Source: an uncultured Pelagibacteraceae bacterium
Lineage (GTDB): Bacteria; Pseudomonadota; Alphaproteobacteria; Pelagibacterales; Pelagibacteraceae
Length of the DNA stretch: 64,000 nucleotides
Reading direction: 5' to 3'
Assembly (NCBI GenBank): GCA_902570125.1
Contig: CACFXK010000001.1
Span: 1-64,000 of the forward strand
In this document: positions 25,200 to 33,983 of the stretch, piece by piece
Layout of the letters: each line of letters begins with the position of its first letter
Position numbering within the stretch: the stretch's first letter is position 1
The notes under the pieces: model-generated
What the model was told of the DNA's origin: nothing
The model's database searches: none
What the model saw: only the letters and a program-made list of their open reading frames with translations
Translations under genes and position numbers: made by a program

Positions 25200-26942
25200 A
25201 TGTCTAACCTTGAAATATTAAAAAGACTTTACAAAGACTATACGAAAAAATATTTAAATAAGATTTTTCTAGCAGTCTTTTTTTCTATATTTGTTGCCGG
25301 CAGCACATCGGCTACTGCATGGTTGTTAGATCCAGCAATTGACAAAATTTTTATTAATAAAGATCAGAGCTTACTTTTGATAATCCCATTATTAATAATT
25401 TTAGCTTTTGCGACTAAAGGAATCTCACTCTATTTGGCAAAAGTCACGATGATTAAAGTTGCAGAAGAAGTAAAAAAAGAAATTCAGATGAACATGCTCA
25501 CATCGTTTATAAAGGCTGATACAGAAAATATAGAAAACAAACATACTGGAAAATATATTTCAAATCTTAATTTTGATGTAAATCAAATTACGGGCATGCT
25601 AAGTACGTCGTTTTTAACTTTATTTAAAGATGGATTAACTTTGGTTGGACTTCTTTCAGTAATGTTTATCCAGAATTGGAGATTATCTTTAATCGCCATC
25701 ATTATGATACCATTTGCATCTTTTACGGCAAAAAAATTAGGTAAACGAATGGGTAAAGTAGTAACAGAGGCTCAGGTTAAATCTGGGGACTTAAATAAAT
25801 ATTTAATTGATATTTTCAAAAATCACAAAATTATTAAAATTTTTCAAAGAGAAAAGTATGAAAACGAAAGATCTGAAAAATTTGTTAATGATCTAAAAGA
25901 AAAATCAATAAAGATATCGTCTGTATTTATTAGAGCCACACCTGTTATGGAAATTTTAACAGGAATAATAATCGCTATACTAATTTTTTATTCTGGTAAA
26001 TTAATAATGAATGATCAATTGAGCTTGAATAATTTTTTTTCTTTTTTGGCTGCAATGATGCTAGCTTATCAACCGGTAAAATCCTTAGCAACTATAAATG
26101 TTGGAGTTAATCAGGGACTATCTGCAAGTAAGAGAATACTTCCAATAATTGATACGACAAATTTGATTGGTACTAACGAGGATAAAATAAATTTAAATCT
26201 AGAAAATGGAACAATTGATTGCAAAAATATAAATTTTAATTATTCCACAAATTTAGAGAATAAAGTTTTAAAAAATATAAATATTAAAATAAATGGCGGA
26301 AAAATGACCGCTCTGGTTGGACAAAGCGGTTCTGGTAAGTCAACATTGCTTAGTTTAATTCCAAGAATTTATGATCCAAAAACTGGAATATTAGAAATTG
26401 ATGGACAAAATATTAAAGAAGTTAATTTATTTTCTTTAAGGAAAGAAATATCAATTGTTGATCAAAATGTGACTTTGTTCGATGATACGATTTTTAATAA
26501 CATAAAATATGCGAAACCAGATGCAAATGACGATGAGATATATGAAGCTGCGAAACTTTCTATGTGTTCAGAATTTATAGATAAACTTGAAAATAAATAT
26601 CAAACTTTAATTGGAGAAAATGGGATACTATTATCGGGTGGAGAAAAACAAAGACTTTCTATAGCAAGAGCATTCTTAAAAAATAGTAAAATTATTCTTT
26701 TAGACGAAGCTACTTCATCTTTAGACTCTGAAACTGAAGAAAAAATACAAAAAGCATTAGATAAATTAACTTTAAATAAGACAACAGTAGTAATTGCACA
26801 CAGACTTTCAACTATTTTAAATTCTGATAAAATTTACGTTATGGATAAGGGTATGGTAATTGACTCAGGTAATCATGAAGAGCTCTTAACAAAATCTGAC
26901 ACTTATAAAAACTATTATAACAAACAAATAAACAAAAGTTGA
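25200..26942 (+). CDS. ABC transporter with fused membrane and ATPase domains, MsbA-like lipid flippase
   Basis: A 580-aa half-transporter of the MsbA/ABCB type. Residues 1-320 form a six-helix exporter domain and the rest an ATPase with Walker A GQSGSGKST, signature LSGGEKQ and Walker B IILLDEATSSLD, followed by the AHRLST switch. Its position before waaA, lpxK and an LpxL-like gene supports a role in moving Kdo-lipid A core across the inner membrane. MsbA in this sense is inferred from context. Confidence 0.87.
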   Translation: MSNLEILKRLYKDYTKKYLNKIFLAVFFSIFVAGSTSATAWLLDPAIDKIFINKDQSLLLIIPLLIILAFATKGISLYLAKVTMIKVAEEVKKEIQMNMLTSFIKADTENIENKHTGKYISNLNFDVNQITGMLSTSFLTLFKDGLTLVGLLSVMFIQNWRLSLIAIIMIPFASFTAKKLGKRMGKVVTEAQVKSGDLNKYLIDIFKNHKIIKIFQREKYENERSEKFVNDLKEKSIKISSVFIRATPVMEILTGIIIAILIFYSGKLIMNDQLSLNNFFSFLAAMMLAYQPVKSLATINVGVNQGLSASKRILPIIDTTNLIGTNEDKINLNLENGTIDCKNINFNYSTNLENKVLKNINIKINGGKMTALVGQSGSGKSTLLSLIPRIYDPKTGILEIDGQNIKEVNLFSLRKEISIVDQNVTLFDDTIFNNIKYAKPDANDDEIYEAAKLSMCSEFIDKLENKYQTLIGENGILLSGGEKQRLSIARAFLKNSKIILLDEATSSLDSETEEKIQKALDKLTLNKTTVVIAHRLSTILNSDKIYVMDKGMVIDSGNHEELLTKSDTYKNYYNKQINKS

Positions 26943-28180
26943 TGTTTGTTATTTATAATTACTTTTTATTTCTGCTAATATTAATTTCACCGCCAATTGT
27001 ATTAATTAGAATATTTTTAGGAAAAGAGGATCTAAATAGATTTAAGGAAAAGTATGGATTTCTTGCAAAAAATAATAAGAACAAAGAAACAATATGGATA
27101 CATGGTGCGAGTATGGGTGAAATATTAAGTATAATTCCAATTGTAAGGAGATTTGAAGAGGATAAAAAAATTAAACAAATTTTAATTACTTCATCAACCA
27201 CTAGTTCCTCATATATTTTATCTAAATTTAAGTTTAAAAAAGCTGTCCATCAATTTTATCCTTTTGATTTAAATTTTTTAACCAATCATTTCATTGATCA
27301 TTGGAAACCAAAGTTAGCAATATTTGTGGACTCTGAAATTTGGCCAAATATGTATAATAATTTACATAAAAAAAATATTCCACTTATCCTTCTTAATGCA
27401 AGGATTACAAAAAAATCTTTTAATAGATGGAAATTCTTCCCTAACTTTTCAAAAAAAATTTTTCAAAAAATAACGCTTGCTTTGCCACAAAACATGGAGT
27501 CAAAAAAATATTTAAAATTATTAGGAACAAAAAATATAAAGCTAGTAGGTAATTTAAAGTTTTTTGGAGTATCACAAAGAGATAATGTAAAAAATTCAAT
27601 TCTTAAAAAAAAATTTTCAAAAAGAATTATTTTTTGTGCAGCAAGTACTCATCGAACAGAAGAATTACTTATTGGAAAAGTTCATAAAGAATTAAAATCA
27701 GAAATTAAAAACTTGATAACAATCATAATCCCAAGGCATATAAACAGGAAAAAAGAAATACTTAGTGAGTTAAATAATATCGGTCTAAAATCTCAATTAC
27801 ATACCTCACCGAAAAAATTAGGCAAAGATACAGATATATACATAGTGGATACTTATGGAGAGACTGCAAAATTCTATTCGTTATCTAAATTAACATTTTT
27901 AGGAGGATCGCTTATACCACATGGAGGACAGAACCCACTGGAATCAGCAAGAGAAGGTAATTATATCTTATATGGTCCGCATATAGACAACTTTATAGAA
28001 GTTTATCAAATGTTAGAGAAATTGAAAATTACAACAAAGGTAAACTCAATAAAAAATATGAAGTCTATTGTGCGCCAAAAAATAAATTTTTTAGAAAGAA
28101 ATAGAGTAAGTAAAAAGTTAAAATACTTAGGGGATAAAATACTAAATAAAAATTTATATGAAATTAACAAATTTATCTAA
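26942..28180 (+). CDS. waaA: Kdo transferase (3-deoxy-D-manno-octulosonic acid transferase)
   Basis: Transfers Kdo to lipid IVA. The 412-aa protein starts at the ATG at 26942, overlapping the previous stop by one base (TGATG). It has an N-terminal membrane helix, the acceptor-site motif IHGASMGE, DSEIWPNMY, and the C-terminal LGGSLIPHGGQNPLE, all typical of the GT30 family. The lpxK gene follows at once (28181). It is shorter in loops but within the usual 410-430 range. Confidence 0.93.
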   Translation: MFVIYNYFLFLLILISPPIVLIRIFLGKEDLNRFKEKYGFLAKNNKNKETIWIHGASMGEILSIIPIVRRFEEDKKIKQILITSSTTSSSYILSKFKFKKAVHQFYPFDLNFLTNHFIDHWKPKLAIFVDSEIWPNMYNNLHKKNIPLILLNARITKKSFNRWKFFPNFSKKIFQKITLALPQNMESKKYLKLLGTKNIKLVGNLKFFGVSQRDNVKNSILKKKFSKRIIFCAASTHRTEELLIGKVHKELKSEIKNLITIIIPRHINRKKEILSELNNIGLKSQLHTSPKKLGKDTDIYIVDTYGETAKFYSLSKLTFLGGSLIPHGGQNPLESAREGNYILYGPHIDNFIEVYQMLEKLKITTKVNSIKNMKSIVRQKINFLERNRVSKKLKYLGDKILNKNLYEINKFI

Positions 28181-29098
28181 ATGAAAGTTATAAAACCGTT
28201 ATATTTAAATGATAAAAATTTAATTTCTTATCTATTAACTCCTTTTACAATTTTTACTCTTTTAATAAATTTTAGTAAAAATTTTTTAATTAGAAAAAAA
28301 TATAAGATCAAAACTATATGTGTGGGAAATATTTACATTGGTGGAACTGGAAAAACTTCTCTCTGTATACAAATAAATAAAATTTTAAAAGATAAGTTTA
28401 AAACAGTCTTCATTAAAAAAAGATATTTGGATCAACTAGATGAAAGAAAAATGCTTCAGTCTCATGGAGAAATTATTAGTGATGAAAATAGAGTTGTAAG
28501 CGTAGATAAAGCACAGGTAAAAAAATTCAACGTAGCTATTTTAGATGATGGTTTACAAGACAAAAAAATAGATTATGACGTATCAATTGCTTGCTTTAAC
28601 ACAACTTACGGTATCGGTAATGGATATTTACTCCCAGCCGGACCTTTAAGAGAGAAACTAGAAGTAATAAAAAAATATAGTGCAATTTTCTTAGTTGGTG
28701 AAAAAAAAAATGTAAAACTATCATCGAAATTAAGAAAGTTTAACGATAAAATATTTTATTCCAAATATGTTCCAATCAATATAAAAAAATTCAATAGAAA
28801 AAAAAGCTACTTATATTTTTGTGGAATTGGGAATCCAGAGGAGTTTGAAAATACCCTTAATAAGTATAAGTTTAAAATATCAAAAAAGTTAATATTTCCT
28901 GATCATCATAATTATACTAATAAAGATTTAGAAAAAATAAAAAAAATTGCTTCTAAGAATAAATTAGAAATCATCACTACAGAAAAAGACTATAAAAGAC
29001 TAAAAAATAATAATAAAAAAAATATTAAATACCTAGAAGTAGAGTTACAAATAGAAAATTTGAAAATGTTTTCAAATTTTTTAAAAGAGAAAATATGA
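28181..29098 (+). CDS. lpxK: Tetraacyldisaccharide 4'-kinase
   Basis: Phosphorylates the lipid A disaccharide at the 4' position. The 305-aa protein has the Walker A variant GNIYIGGTGKTSL, the catalytic-region segment ILDDGLQDKKIDYD and LLPAGPLREKL, which are characteristic of LpxK. It is shorter than typical (about 320-340): the usual stretch following the P-loop, with an arginine-glycine-tyrosine motif, is condensed to KKRYLDQLDERKM. Its stop overlaps the next start by 4 nt. Confidence 0.9.
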   Translation: MKVIKPLYLNDKNLISYLLTPFTIFTLLINFSKNFLIRKKYKIKTICVGNIYIGGTGKTSLCIQINKILKDKFKTVFIKKRYLDQLDERKMLQSHGEIISDENRVVSVDKAQVKKFNVAILDDGLQDKKIDYDVSIACFNTTYGIGNGYLLPAGPLREKLEVIKKYSAIFLVGEKKNVKLSSKLRKFNDKIFYSKYVPINIKKFNRKKSYLYFCGIGNPEEFENTLNKYKFKISKKLIFPDHHNYTNKDLEKIKKIASKNKLEIITTEKDYKRLKNNNKKNIKYLEVELQIENLKMFSNFLKEKI

Positions 29099-29955
29099 AA
29101 AAAATAATTTATTTTGTTGAATTTCTATTGGTTAAATTTTTATTTATTATTTGTAAATTTATAGGATATAAATCAGCATCTAACTTAGGATTTTTTATTG
29201 GAAAAAATTTTGGAAATTTTTTTAGAAAAAAAAAATCTATAATTGAAAATTTGCATAAGTCTAAAATCACAATAAATATTTCTGACAACCAATTTGTTGA
29301 TAATATTCTAGGAAACTATGGGAGAATATTAACAGAATACCCTTTTTTAAAAGATTTTAGAAATAATAAATTAGAGCAATTTATTAAAATAGATGGTGTT
29401 GAAAATTTGGATAATATTAAAAATAACAAAAGGCCCGTTGTTTTTATTTCAGGACATTTTAACAATTTTGAACTTATGGCCATGCAGATTGAGAAGTATG
29501 GAATAAATTTAGCAGCAATATATAGACCGCTAAATAATATTTTTTTAAATAAAACAATGGAGCAGATTCGGAATAAATATATTTGCAAAAATCAAATTAA
29601 GAAAGGAAGATCGGGTACTAGACAAATTTTAGAAAATTTAAAAAAAGGTAACTCAATTGCCTTGATGATTGATCAAAGAGTTACACAGGGTATAAAAATT
29701 GATTTTTTTGGAAACTTAGCCTCTACCACCACAATACCAGCACAAATAATAAAAAAATATCAATGCAATTTGGTTCCAATTTATATTGAAAGATTAGAGA
29801 AATATAACTTTAAAATGTATGTATCTCAACCAATTGTAATAAATGCAGAAAAATCGCAAGAAGAAATTTCTAAACATTTAAATAAAATTTTAGAAAAAAT
29901 GATACTAAAAAATCCAGATCAATGGATTTGGACACACAATAGATGGAAAAAATAA
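29095..29955 (+). CDS. Lipid A biosynthesis acyltransferase, LpxL/HtrB family
   Basis: Late acyltransferase that adds secondary acyl chains to Kdo-lipid A. The 286-aa protein has an N-terminal membrane helix and the catalytic HX4E motif in SGHFNNFELMAMQ, followed by YRPLNN and LMIDQRVTQGIKIDFFG, which match the LpxL/LpxM family. It is the last gene of the lipid A block and is coupled to lpxK by a 4-nt overlap. Which acyl position it modifies cannot be told from sequence. Confidence 0.9.
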   Translation: MKKIIYFVEFLLVKFLFIICKFIGYKSASNLGFFIGKNFGNFFRKKKSIIENLHKSKITINISDNQFVDNILGNYGRILTEYPFLKDFRNNKLEQFIKIDGVENLDNIKNNKRPVVFISGHFNNFELMAMQIEKYGINLAAIYRPLNNIFLNKTMEQIRNKYICKNQIKKGRSGTRQILENLKKGNSIALMIDQRVTQGIKIDFFGNLASTTTIPAQIIKKYQCNLVPIYIERLEKYNFKMYVSQPIVINAEKSQEEISKHLNKILEKMILKNPDQWIWTHNRWKK

Positions 29956-29958
29956 TAA

Positions 29959-30150
29959 TTATTTAGGATTTTTTTCTTTTTGAATTGAAGCTTCAATATA
30001 AGAAAAATAAGCCTCTTGTTTATCAACATTCCAATAATTTAAATTTTGTAGTGAAATTTTCTTTCCTGAAACTGCACAAATAACATGATCCCCTTCTTGG
30101 ATGATATCAAAATTATTTGGTAGATATTTTATTTTTGCTAACTTGTTCAT
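29959..30150 (-). CDS. DUF2093 family small protein
   Basis: A 63-aa protein matching DUF2093, small alphaproteobacterial proteins of unknown function, in the segment GDHVICAVSGKKISLQNL followed by YWNVDKQEAY. The family commonly has a cysteine in the VxCAV stretch and the YWxVDxQEAY motif, both present. It has no membrane helix. It faces lpxL (3-nt gap) and is divergent from purD across 26 nt. Confidence 0.85.
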   Translation of the reverse strand: MNKLAKIKYLPNNFDIIQEGDHVICAVSGKKISLQNLNYWNVDKQEAYFSYIEASIQKEKNPK

Positions 30151-30176
30151 GATTTATAGGATATATATTTGAATAT

Positions 30177-31442
30177 ATGAAAATTGCAATTCTTGGAAAC
30201 GGTGGTAGAGAACATGCAATAGCAATTAAAATCTCAAAATCTCCTAAACTTAAAAAATTATATTGTATACCAGGTAATGCTGGAACTGACACAATTGCGG
30301 AGAATATAGAAATGGATTTTTATAATTATGAAAGTTTGTTGAAATTTATTAAAGAAAATAAAATTGATTTAGTAATTGTGGGGCCTGAAAAACCTCTAGT
30401 TGACGGTGTTGTTGATTTTCTTACAAAAGCAAATATCAGAGTTTTTGGACCAAACAAAAAGGTTTCACAATTAGAAGGATCAAAAATATTTACAAAAAAA
30501 ATATGTGAAAAATATAGAATTCCAACTGCACAATTTGGAGTATTTAAAAATGATACTGAAGCATATAAATATTTGGAAAATGCAAATATGCCTATAGTAG
30601 TTAAAGCAGATGGATTAGCAGCAGGGAAAGGTGTTTATATTTGTGAGGATTTAGAAAGTTCTAACAAAGCGGTGGAAGAAATATTCAATGGAAAATTTGG
30701 TTTAGCTAAACAAGTTCTTATCGAAGAATTTTTGCAAGGTGATGAAATGAGTTATTTCGTACTTTCAGATGGAAAAATATTTAAAAGGTTTAATACTGCG
30801 CAAGACCATAAGAGAGTTGGTGAGGGAGATAAAGGAAAGAATACAGGAGGAATGGGGGCATATTCTCCTTCTGGACTTATAAATACAGACCTAGATAAAA
30901 AAATAATTAAAGAAATTGTCAATCCTACTTTCAAGGCTATTAAAGATATGGGGGAAAATTATAAAGGATTTTTATATGTTGGTCTTATGATTAAAAATAA
31001 TAATCCTTATCTTATTGAGTATAATGTAAGAATGGGAGATCCAGAGTGTCAAACAATTTTACCACTTTTGGCCACTGATTTATTAGATTTAATTTTATCT
31101 TGTTGTGATGAAACTTTAGAAAAACAAAATATTTTATGGGAAGAAAAAAAAAGTATGTGTGTAGTTCTTTGCTCTAACGGATATCCAGATAATTATGAAA
31201 AAAATGTTGAAATACCAAATATTGAAAACATAAAAAATAGTGACTCATTTTTTATTTACCATGCTGGAACGAAAAAAAAGGACAATAAAGTATATGCCAA
31301 TGGTGGGAGAGTACTAAACTTTGTAAGTATCTCTGACAATTTTAAATCCTCAAGAGAGAGAGTAATCAGAGAAATTGAAAAACTAAATTGGGATAATGGA
31401 TTTTATCGTAGAGATATTGGATATAAAATTATAGACAAATGA
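30177..31442 (+). CDS. purD: Phosphoribosylamine-glycine ligase
   Basis: ATP-grasp enzyme of purine synthesis, making GAR from phosphoribosylamine and glycine. The 421-aa protein has the N-terminal GNGGREHAIA motif, VVGPEKPLVDGVVD, the ATP-grasp core VVKADGLAAGKGVY and the NVRMGDPECQ metal site. Length is normal. The start ATG lies 26 nt from the divergent DUF2093 start. The stop overlaps rsmD by 4 nt. Confidence 0.97.
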   Translation: MKIAILGNGGREHAIAIKISKSPKLKKLYCIPGNAGTDTIAENIEMDFYNYESLLKFIKENKIDLVIVGPEKPLVDGVVDFLTKANIRVFGPNKKVSQLEGSKIFTKKICEKYRIPTAQFGVFKNDTEAYKYLENANMPIVVKADGLAAGKGVYICEDLESSNKAVEEIFNGKFGLAKQVLIEEFLQGDEMSYFVLSDGKIFKRFNTAQDHKRVGEGDKGKNTGGMGAYSPSGLINTDLDKKIIKEIVNPTFKAIKDMGENYKGFLYVGLMIKNNNPYLIEYNVRMGDPECQTILPLLATDLLDLILSCCDETLEKQNILWEEKKSMCVVLCSNGYPDNYEKNVEIPNIENIKNSDSFFIYHAGTKKKDNKVYANGGRVLNFVSISDNFKSSRERVIREIEKLNWDNGFYRRDIGYKIIDK

Positions 31443-32002
31443 GAATCATAGGAGGGGAACTAAAAGGTAAGAAATTATTAATTCCCCTAGATAAATCTAC
31501 TAGGCCACTAAGAGATATGGTAAGAGAGTCAATTTTTAATATTTTAAATCACTCAAGCAAAGTAACTAAAAATATAAATAATTCGAAAGTTTTGGATTTA
31601 TTTTCTGGTACTGGTTCATTTGGAATCGAGTGCTTATCAAGGGGAGCCCAAGAAGTAATATTTTTTGAGAATTATTCTAACTCTCTAAAAATTTTAAAAA
31701 AAAATATATTCAATTTAAAATTAGAAGACAAAACTAAAATATATAATAACAATGCATATAATTTAATTGAATCAAATTTAAAGAAAGAAATTTTTGATCT
31801 TATTTTTTTGGATCCACCTTTTAAAGACAAAGACATTAATATGTTGATAGATCAAATAAAAAAGATGAAAATTGCTAATTTCAATACATTAATAATTCTA
31901 CACCGAAACAAAAAGTCAGTAGATAATATTTCTAAGTTTCTAAATATTTTGGATGAAAAAAATTATGGTTTATCTAAAATTTTATTTAGTAAATTAATTT
32001 AA
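31439..32002 (+). CDS. rsmD: 16S rRNA (guanine966-N2)-methyltransferase
   Basis: Rossmann-fold methyltransferase for 16S rRNA. The 187-aa protein begins MRIIGGELKGKKL, the family signature, then RPLRDMVRESIFNIL, the SAM loop LDLFSGTGSFGIE and the catalytic DPPF in LIFLDPPFKD. The purD-rsmD pairing has a 4-nt ATGA overlap. Its last four bases overlap the end of the facing pgi gene. Confidence 0.94.
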   Translation: MRIIGGELKGKKLLIPLDKSTRPLRDMVRESIFNILNHSSKVTKNINNSKVLDLFSGTGSFGIECLSRGAQEVIFFENYSNSLKILKKNIFNLKLEDKTKIYNNNAYNLIESNLKKEIFDLIFLDPPFKDKDINMLIDQIKKMKIANFNTLIILHRNKKSVDNISKFLNILDEKNYGLSKILFSKLI

Positions 32003-33168
32003 ATAAGTAATTTTGATGTTTCAGTTTTAATTAATTCAACTGAAGGTTGATCAAAAGGATTTACCTTCATCAGCCTTCCTAACAAAATTGTCTCTAGAAC
32101 AAAAAAAGTAAATAACTCTCCTACTGTTTCTTCATTTCTATTCAAAATTTCAAAGCTTCTAAAAGGTATTTTTTTTCTTTTAAAAACTATTTTAGTTGCC
32201 TGTCTTTGTGCTTTAATAATTTGATTTAAATTTTTATTTTTTAAAATTGAAAAATTGTCAAATAAATTTTTATTTATTAATTTATTTGTTTTTTCATTTA
32301 GAGTTCCAAAAAATGTAAAAAAATTATTTTTTGGTCCGTCTAAATAAAGTTGGAGCAAGCTATGATTATCCTTCGGCATAGATGAAATAATAGGAAAAAT
32401 ACCTTTATTTTCTTTTCCTAAACTTTCTGCAATAAGTTGCTGATACCATTTGAATAAATTATTTGAACTTTCATCATAATTCAGAATTACTGAATTTTTT
32501 TTACCTTTTGAAAAACAGTTAAATATGAAATTAACGTTATAAATCAATTGATTTAGAAAATATTTATTTTTTATTAAGTGGTTGAGCCTTTTAAATTTTC
32601 TCACATTAAGTCCTAATAATTCTGCTGGCAGCATTCCAACTTCAGATAAAACTGAATATCTTCCTCCAATATAATTTTTATGATCAATAATATCTGCCTT
32701 CAATTTATTTCCAAGTTTTCTGAGAAAACTAGATTTTTTCTCTGTAATTAAAATATTTTTATTTTTTTTTTGAGAATTAAGAATTACATTAAAGTTTGAT
32801 ATCGTCTCAAGTGTGTTCCCAGATTTTGATACTATTAAATTTAAGGTTTTTTTCTTATTTTTAAATTTAATATTACCATCAAGGTCATTATAAAAACTTA
32901 TTTTTTTTTTAATCTTAAATTTTAAGAAATCGTATATTGCCTCTGTACCTAGAATAGAACCACCCATACCAATAAGATTGATATTATCAAAATTTTTGTA
33001 TTTATTTAAAATTTCTTTTTTATAACTGTATTTATAATTCTTATTAAATGAATTTAATAGTTGATAACTAGTAACTAACTCTTTATTTAAAATTTTATTT
33101 ATTTTTTTTTTTTCTTTTATAATTTTTTTTTGTTGGAAATTTTTAAAAATTATGTTTTTTGAAAACAT
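31999..33168 (-). CDS. pgi: Glucose-6-phosphate isomerase, short form
   Basis: Interconverts glucose-6-phosphate and fructose-6-phosphate. Sugar-phosphate isomerase motifs are visible: GMGGSILGTEAIYDF, VSKSGNTLETISNF, the active-site glutamate in AESLGKENKG, and the C-terminal NPFDQPSVELIK. At 389 aa it is much shorter than the usual 445-550, with a lysine-rich N-terminus and short loops. Core catalytic segments are kept, so it is probably active. Confidence 0.88.
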   Translation of the reverse strand: MFSKNIIFKNFQQKKIIKEKKKINKILNKELVTSYQLLNSFNKNYKYSYKKEILNKYKNFDNINLIGMGGSILGTEAIYDFLKFKIKKKISFYNDLDGNIKFKNKKKTLNLIVSKSGNTLETISNFNVILNSQKKNKNILITEKKSSFLRKLGNKLKADIIDHKNYIGGRYSVLSEVGMLPAELLGLNVRKFKRLNHLIKNKYFLNQLIYNVNFIFNCFSKGKKNSVILNYDESSNNLFKWYQQLIAESLGKENKGIFPIISSMPKDNHSLLQLYLDGPKNNFFTFFGTLNEKTNKLINKNLFDNFSILKNKNLNQIIKAQRQATKIVFKRKKIPFRSFEILNRNEETVGELFTFFVLETILLGRLMKVNPFDQPSVELIKTETSKLLI

Positions 33169-33172
33169 TTAT

Positions 33173-33499
33173 TTACTTAATTTTTTTTAATATTGAATTC
33201 TCAATAGAAGTGGATTGCTCTGAAGATAAATCATCTTCTTCAATTTTACTGTTCTTAAGTAAATTTTCTATGTTTGATTGACTAATTTCAATATCTTTAG
33301 TAGATTTTACATTTGCTTCACCTGGTTTTGGTAATTTATTAAAGTCAGGTGGCATTACTAATGGACTTTTTTTATCGATTAAAAATTCATCTCCTTGATC
33401 TGATCTTTTTTTTCCTTGTAAAGCCTCTCCAACTGAACCACATGAGTATAAAAATAATAAGAGGAAAAATAGCTCAGAAATTTTAAAGATTCTATTCAT
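33173..33499 (-). CDS. DUF3035 lipoprotein, possible BamF-like
   Basis: A 108-aa lipoprotein: hydrophobic signal with lipobox LYSCG (Cys20), then GEALQGKKRSDQGDEFLIDK and PLVMPPDFNKLPKPGE, the signature of DUF3035. Members of this alphaproteobacterial family have been described as BamF, an outer-membrane assembly component. It overlaps the end of lspA by 8 nt; lspA encodes the peptidase that would process it. The C-terminal 35 residues are acidic and serine-rich. Confidence 0.85.
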   Translation of the reverse strand: MNRIFKISELFFLLLFLYSCGSVGEALQGKKRSDQGDEFLIDKKSPLVMPPDFNKLPKPGEANVKSTKDIEISQSNIENLLKNSKIEEDDLSSEQSTSIENSILKKIK

Positions 33500-33983
33500 T
33501 TACTTTTTTATAACTTAATAATTCGGCCAAAATAAGTAAAATAATTCCAATTGTTATAAATATATCAGCCACATTGAAAATAAACCAATGATATCCATTA
33601 TAATTAAAGTCAAAGAAGTCTGGGACAGCTCTATAATATATTCTGTCAAAAAGATTACCTAGTGAGCCTCCTAAAATAATAATTAAAAAATAATACTTTA
33701 GTCCTTTTTCCTTAAATAATAGATAAATTATCACAAAATTAATTAGAATAATTAAAGTGGTAACTACATTATAAAAAAGTTTCTGATCAGATGATAATAA
33801 GCCAAAACCTATTCCTTTATTCCAAACTAAATAAAAATTTAAAAATGAGTTTATATAAATATCTACTCGTCCGGTTTCCTCTAGTATATTTAAAATAAGT
33901 ATTTTTGATATTCTATCTAAAAAAAAAATGGATAATAAAATAAAGATACTAATTGCTATTTTTTTTATATTTTCACTTTTCAT
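33492..33983 (-). CDS. lspA: Lipoprotein signal peptidase II
   Basis: Removes signal peptides from prolipoproteins. The 163-aa protein has four membrane helices. Catalytic aspartates are in GNLFDRIYYRAVPDFFDF and FNVADIFITIG. VWNKGIGFGLL corresponds to the conserved NxGxxFG motif. It overlaps ileS upstream by 4 nt and the lipoprotein gene downstream by 8 nt; ileS-lspA is a very common pair. Confidence 0.96.
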   Translation of the reverse strand: MKSENIKKIAISIFILLSIFFLDRISKILILNILEETGRVDIYINSFLNFYLVWNKGIGFGLLSSDQKLFYNVVTTLIILINFVIIYLLFKEKGLKYYFLIIILGGSLGNLFDRIYYRAVPDFFDFNYNGYHWFIFNVADIFITIGIILLILAELLSYKKVNE

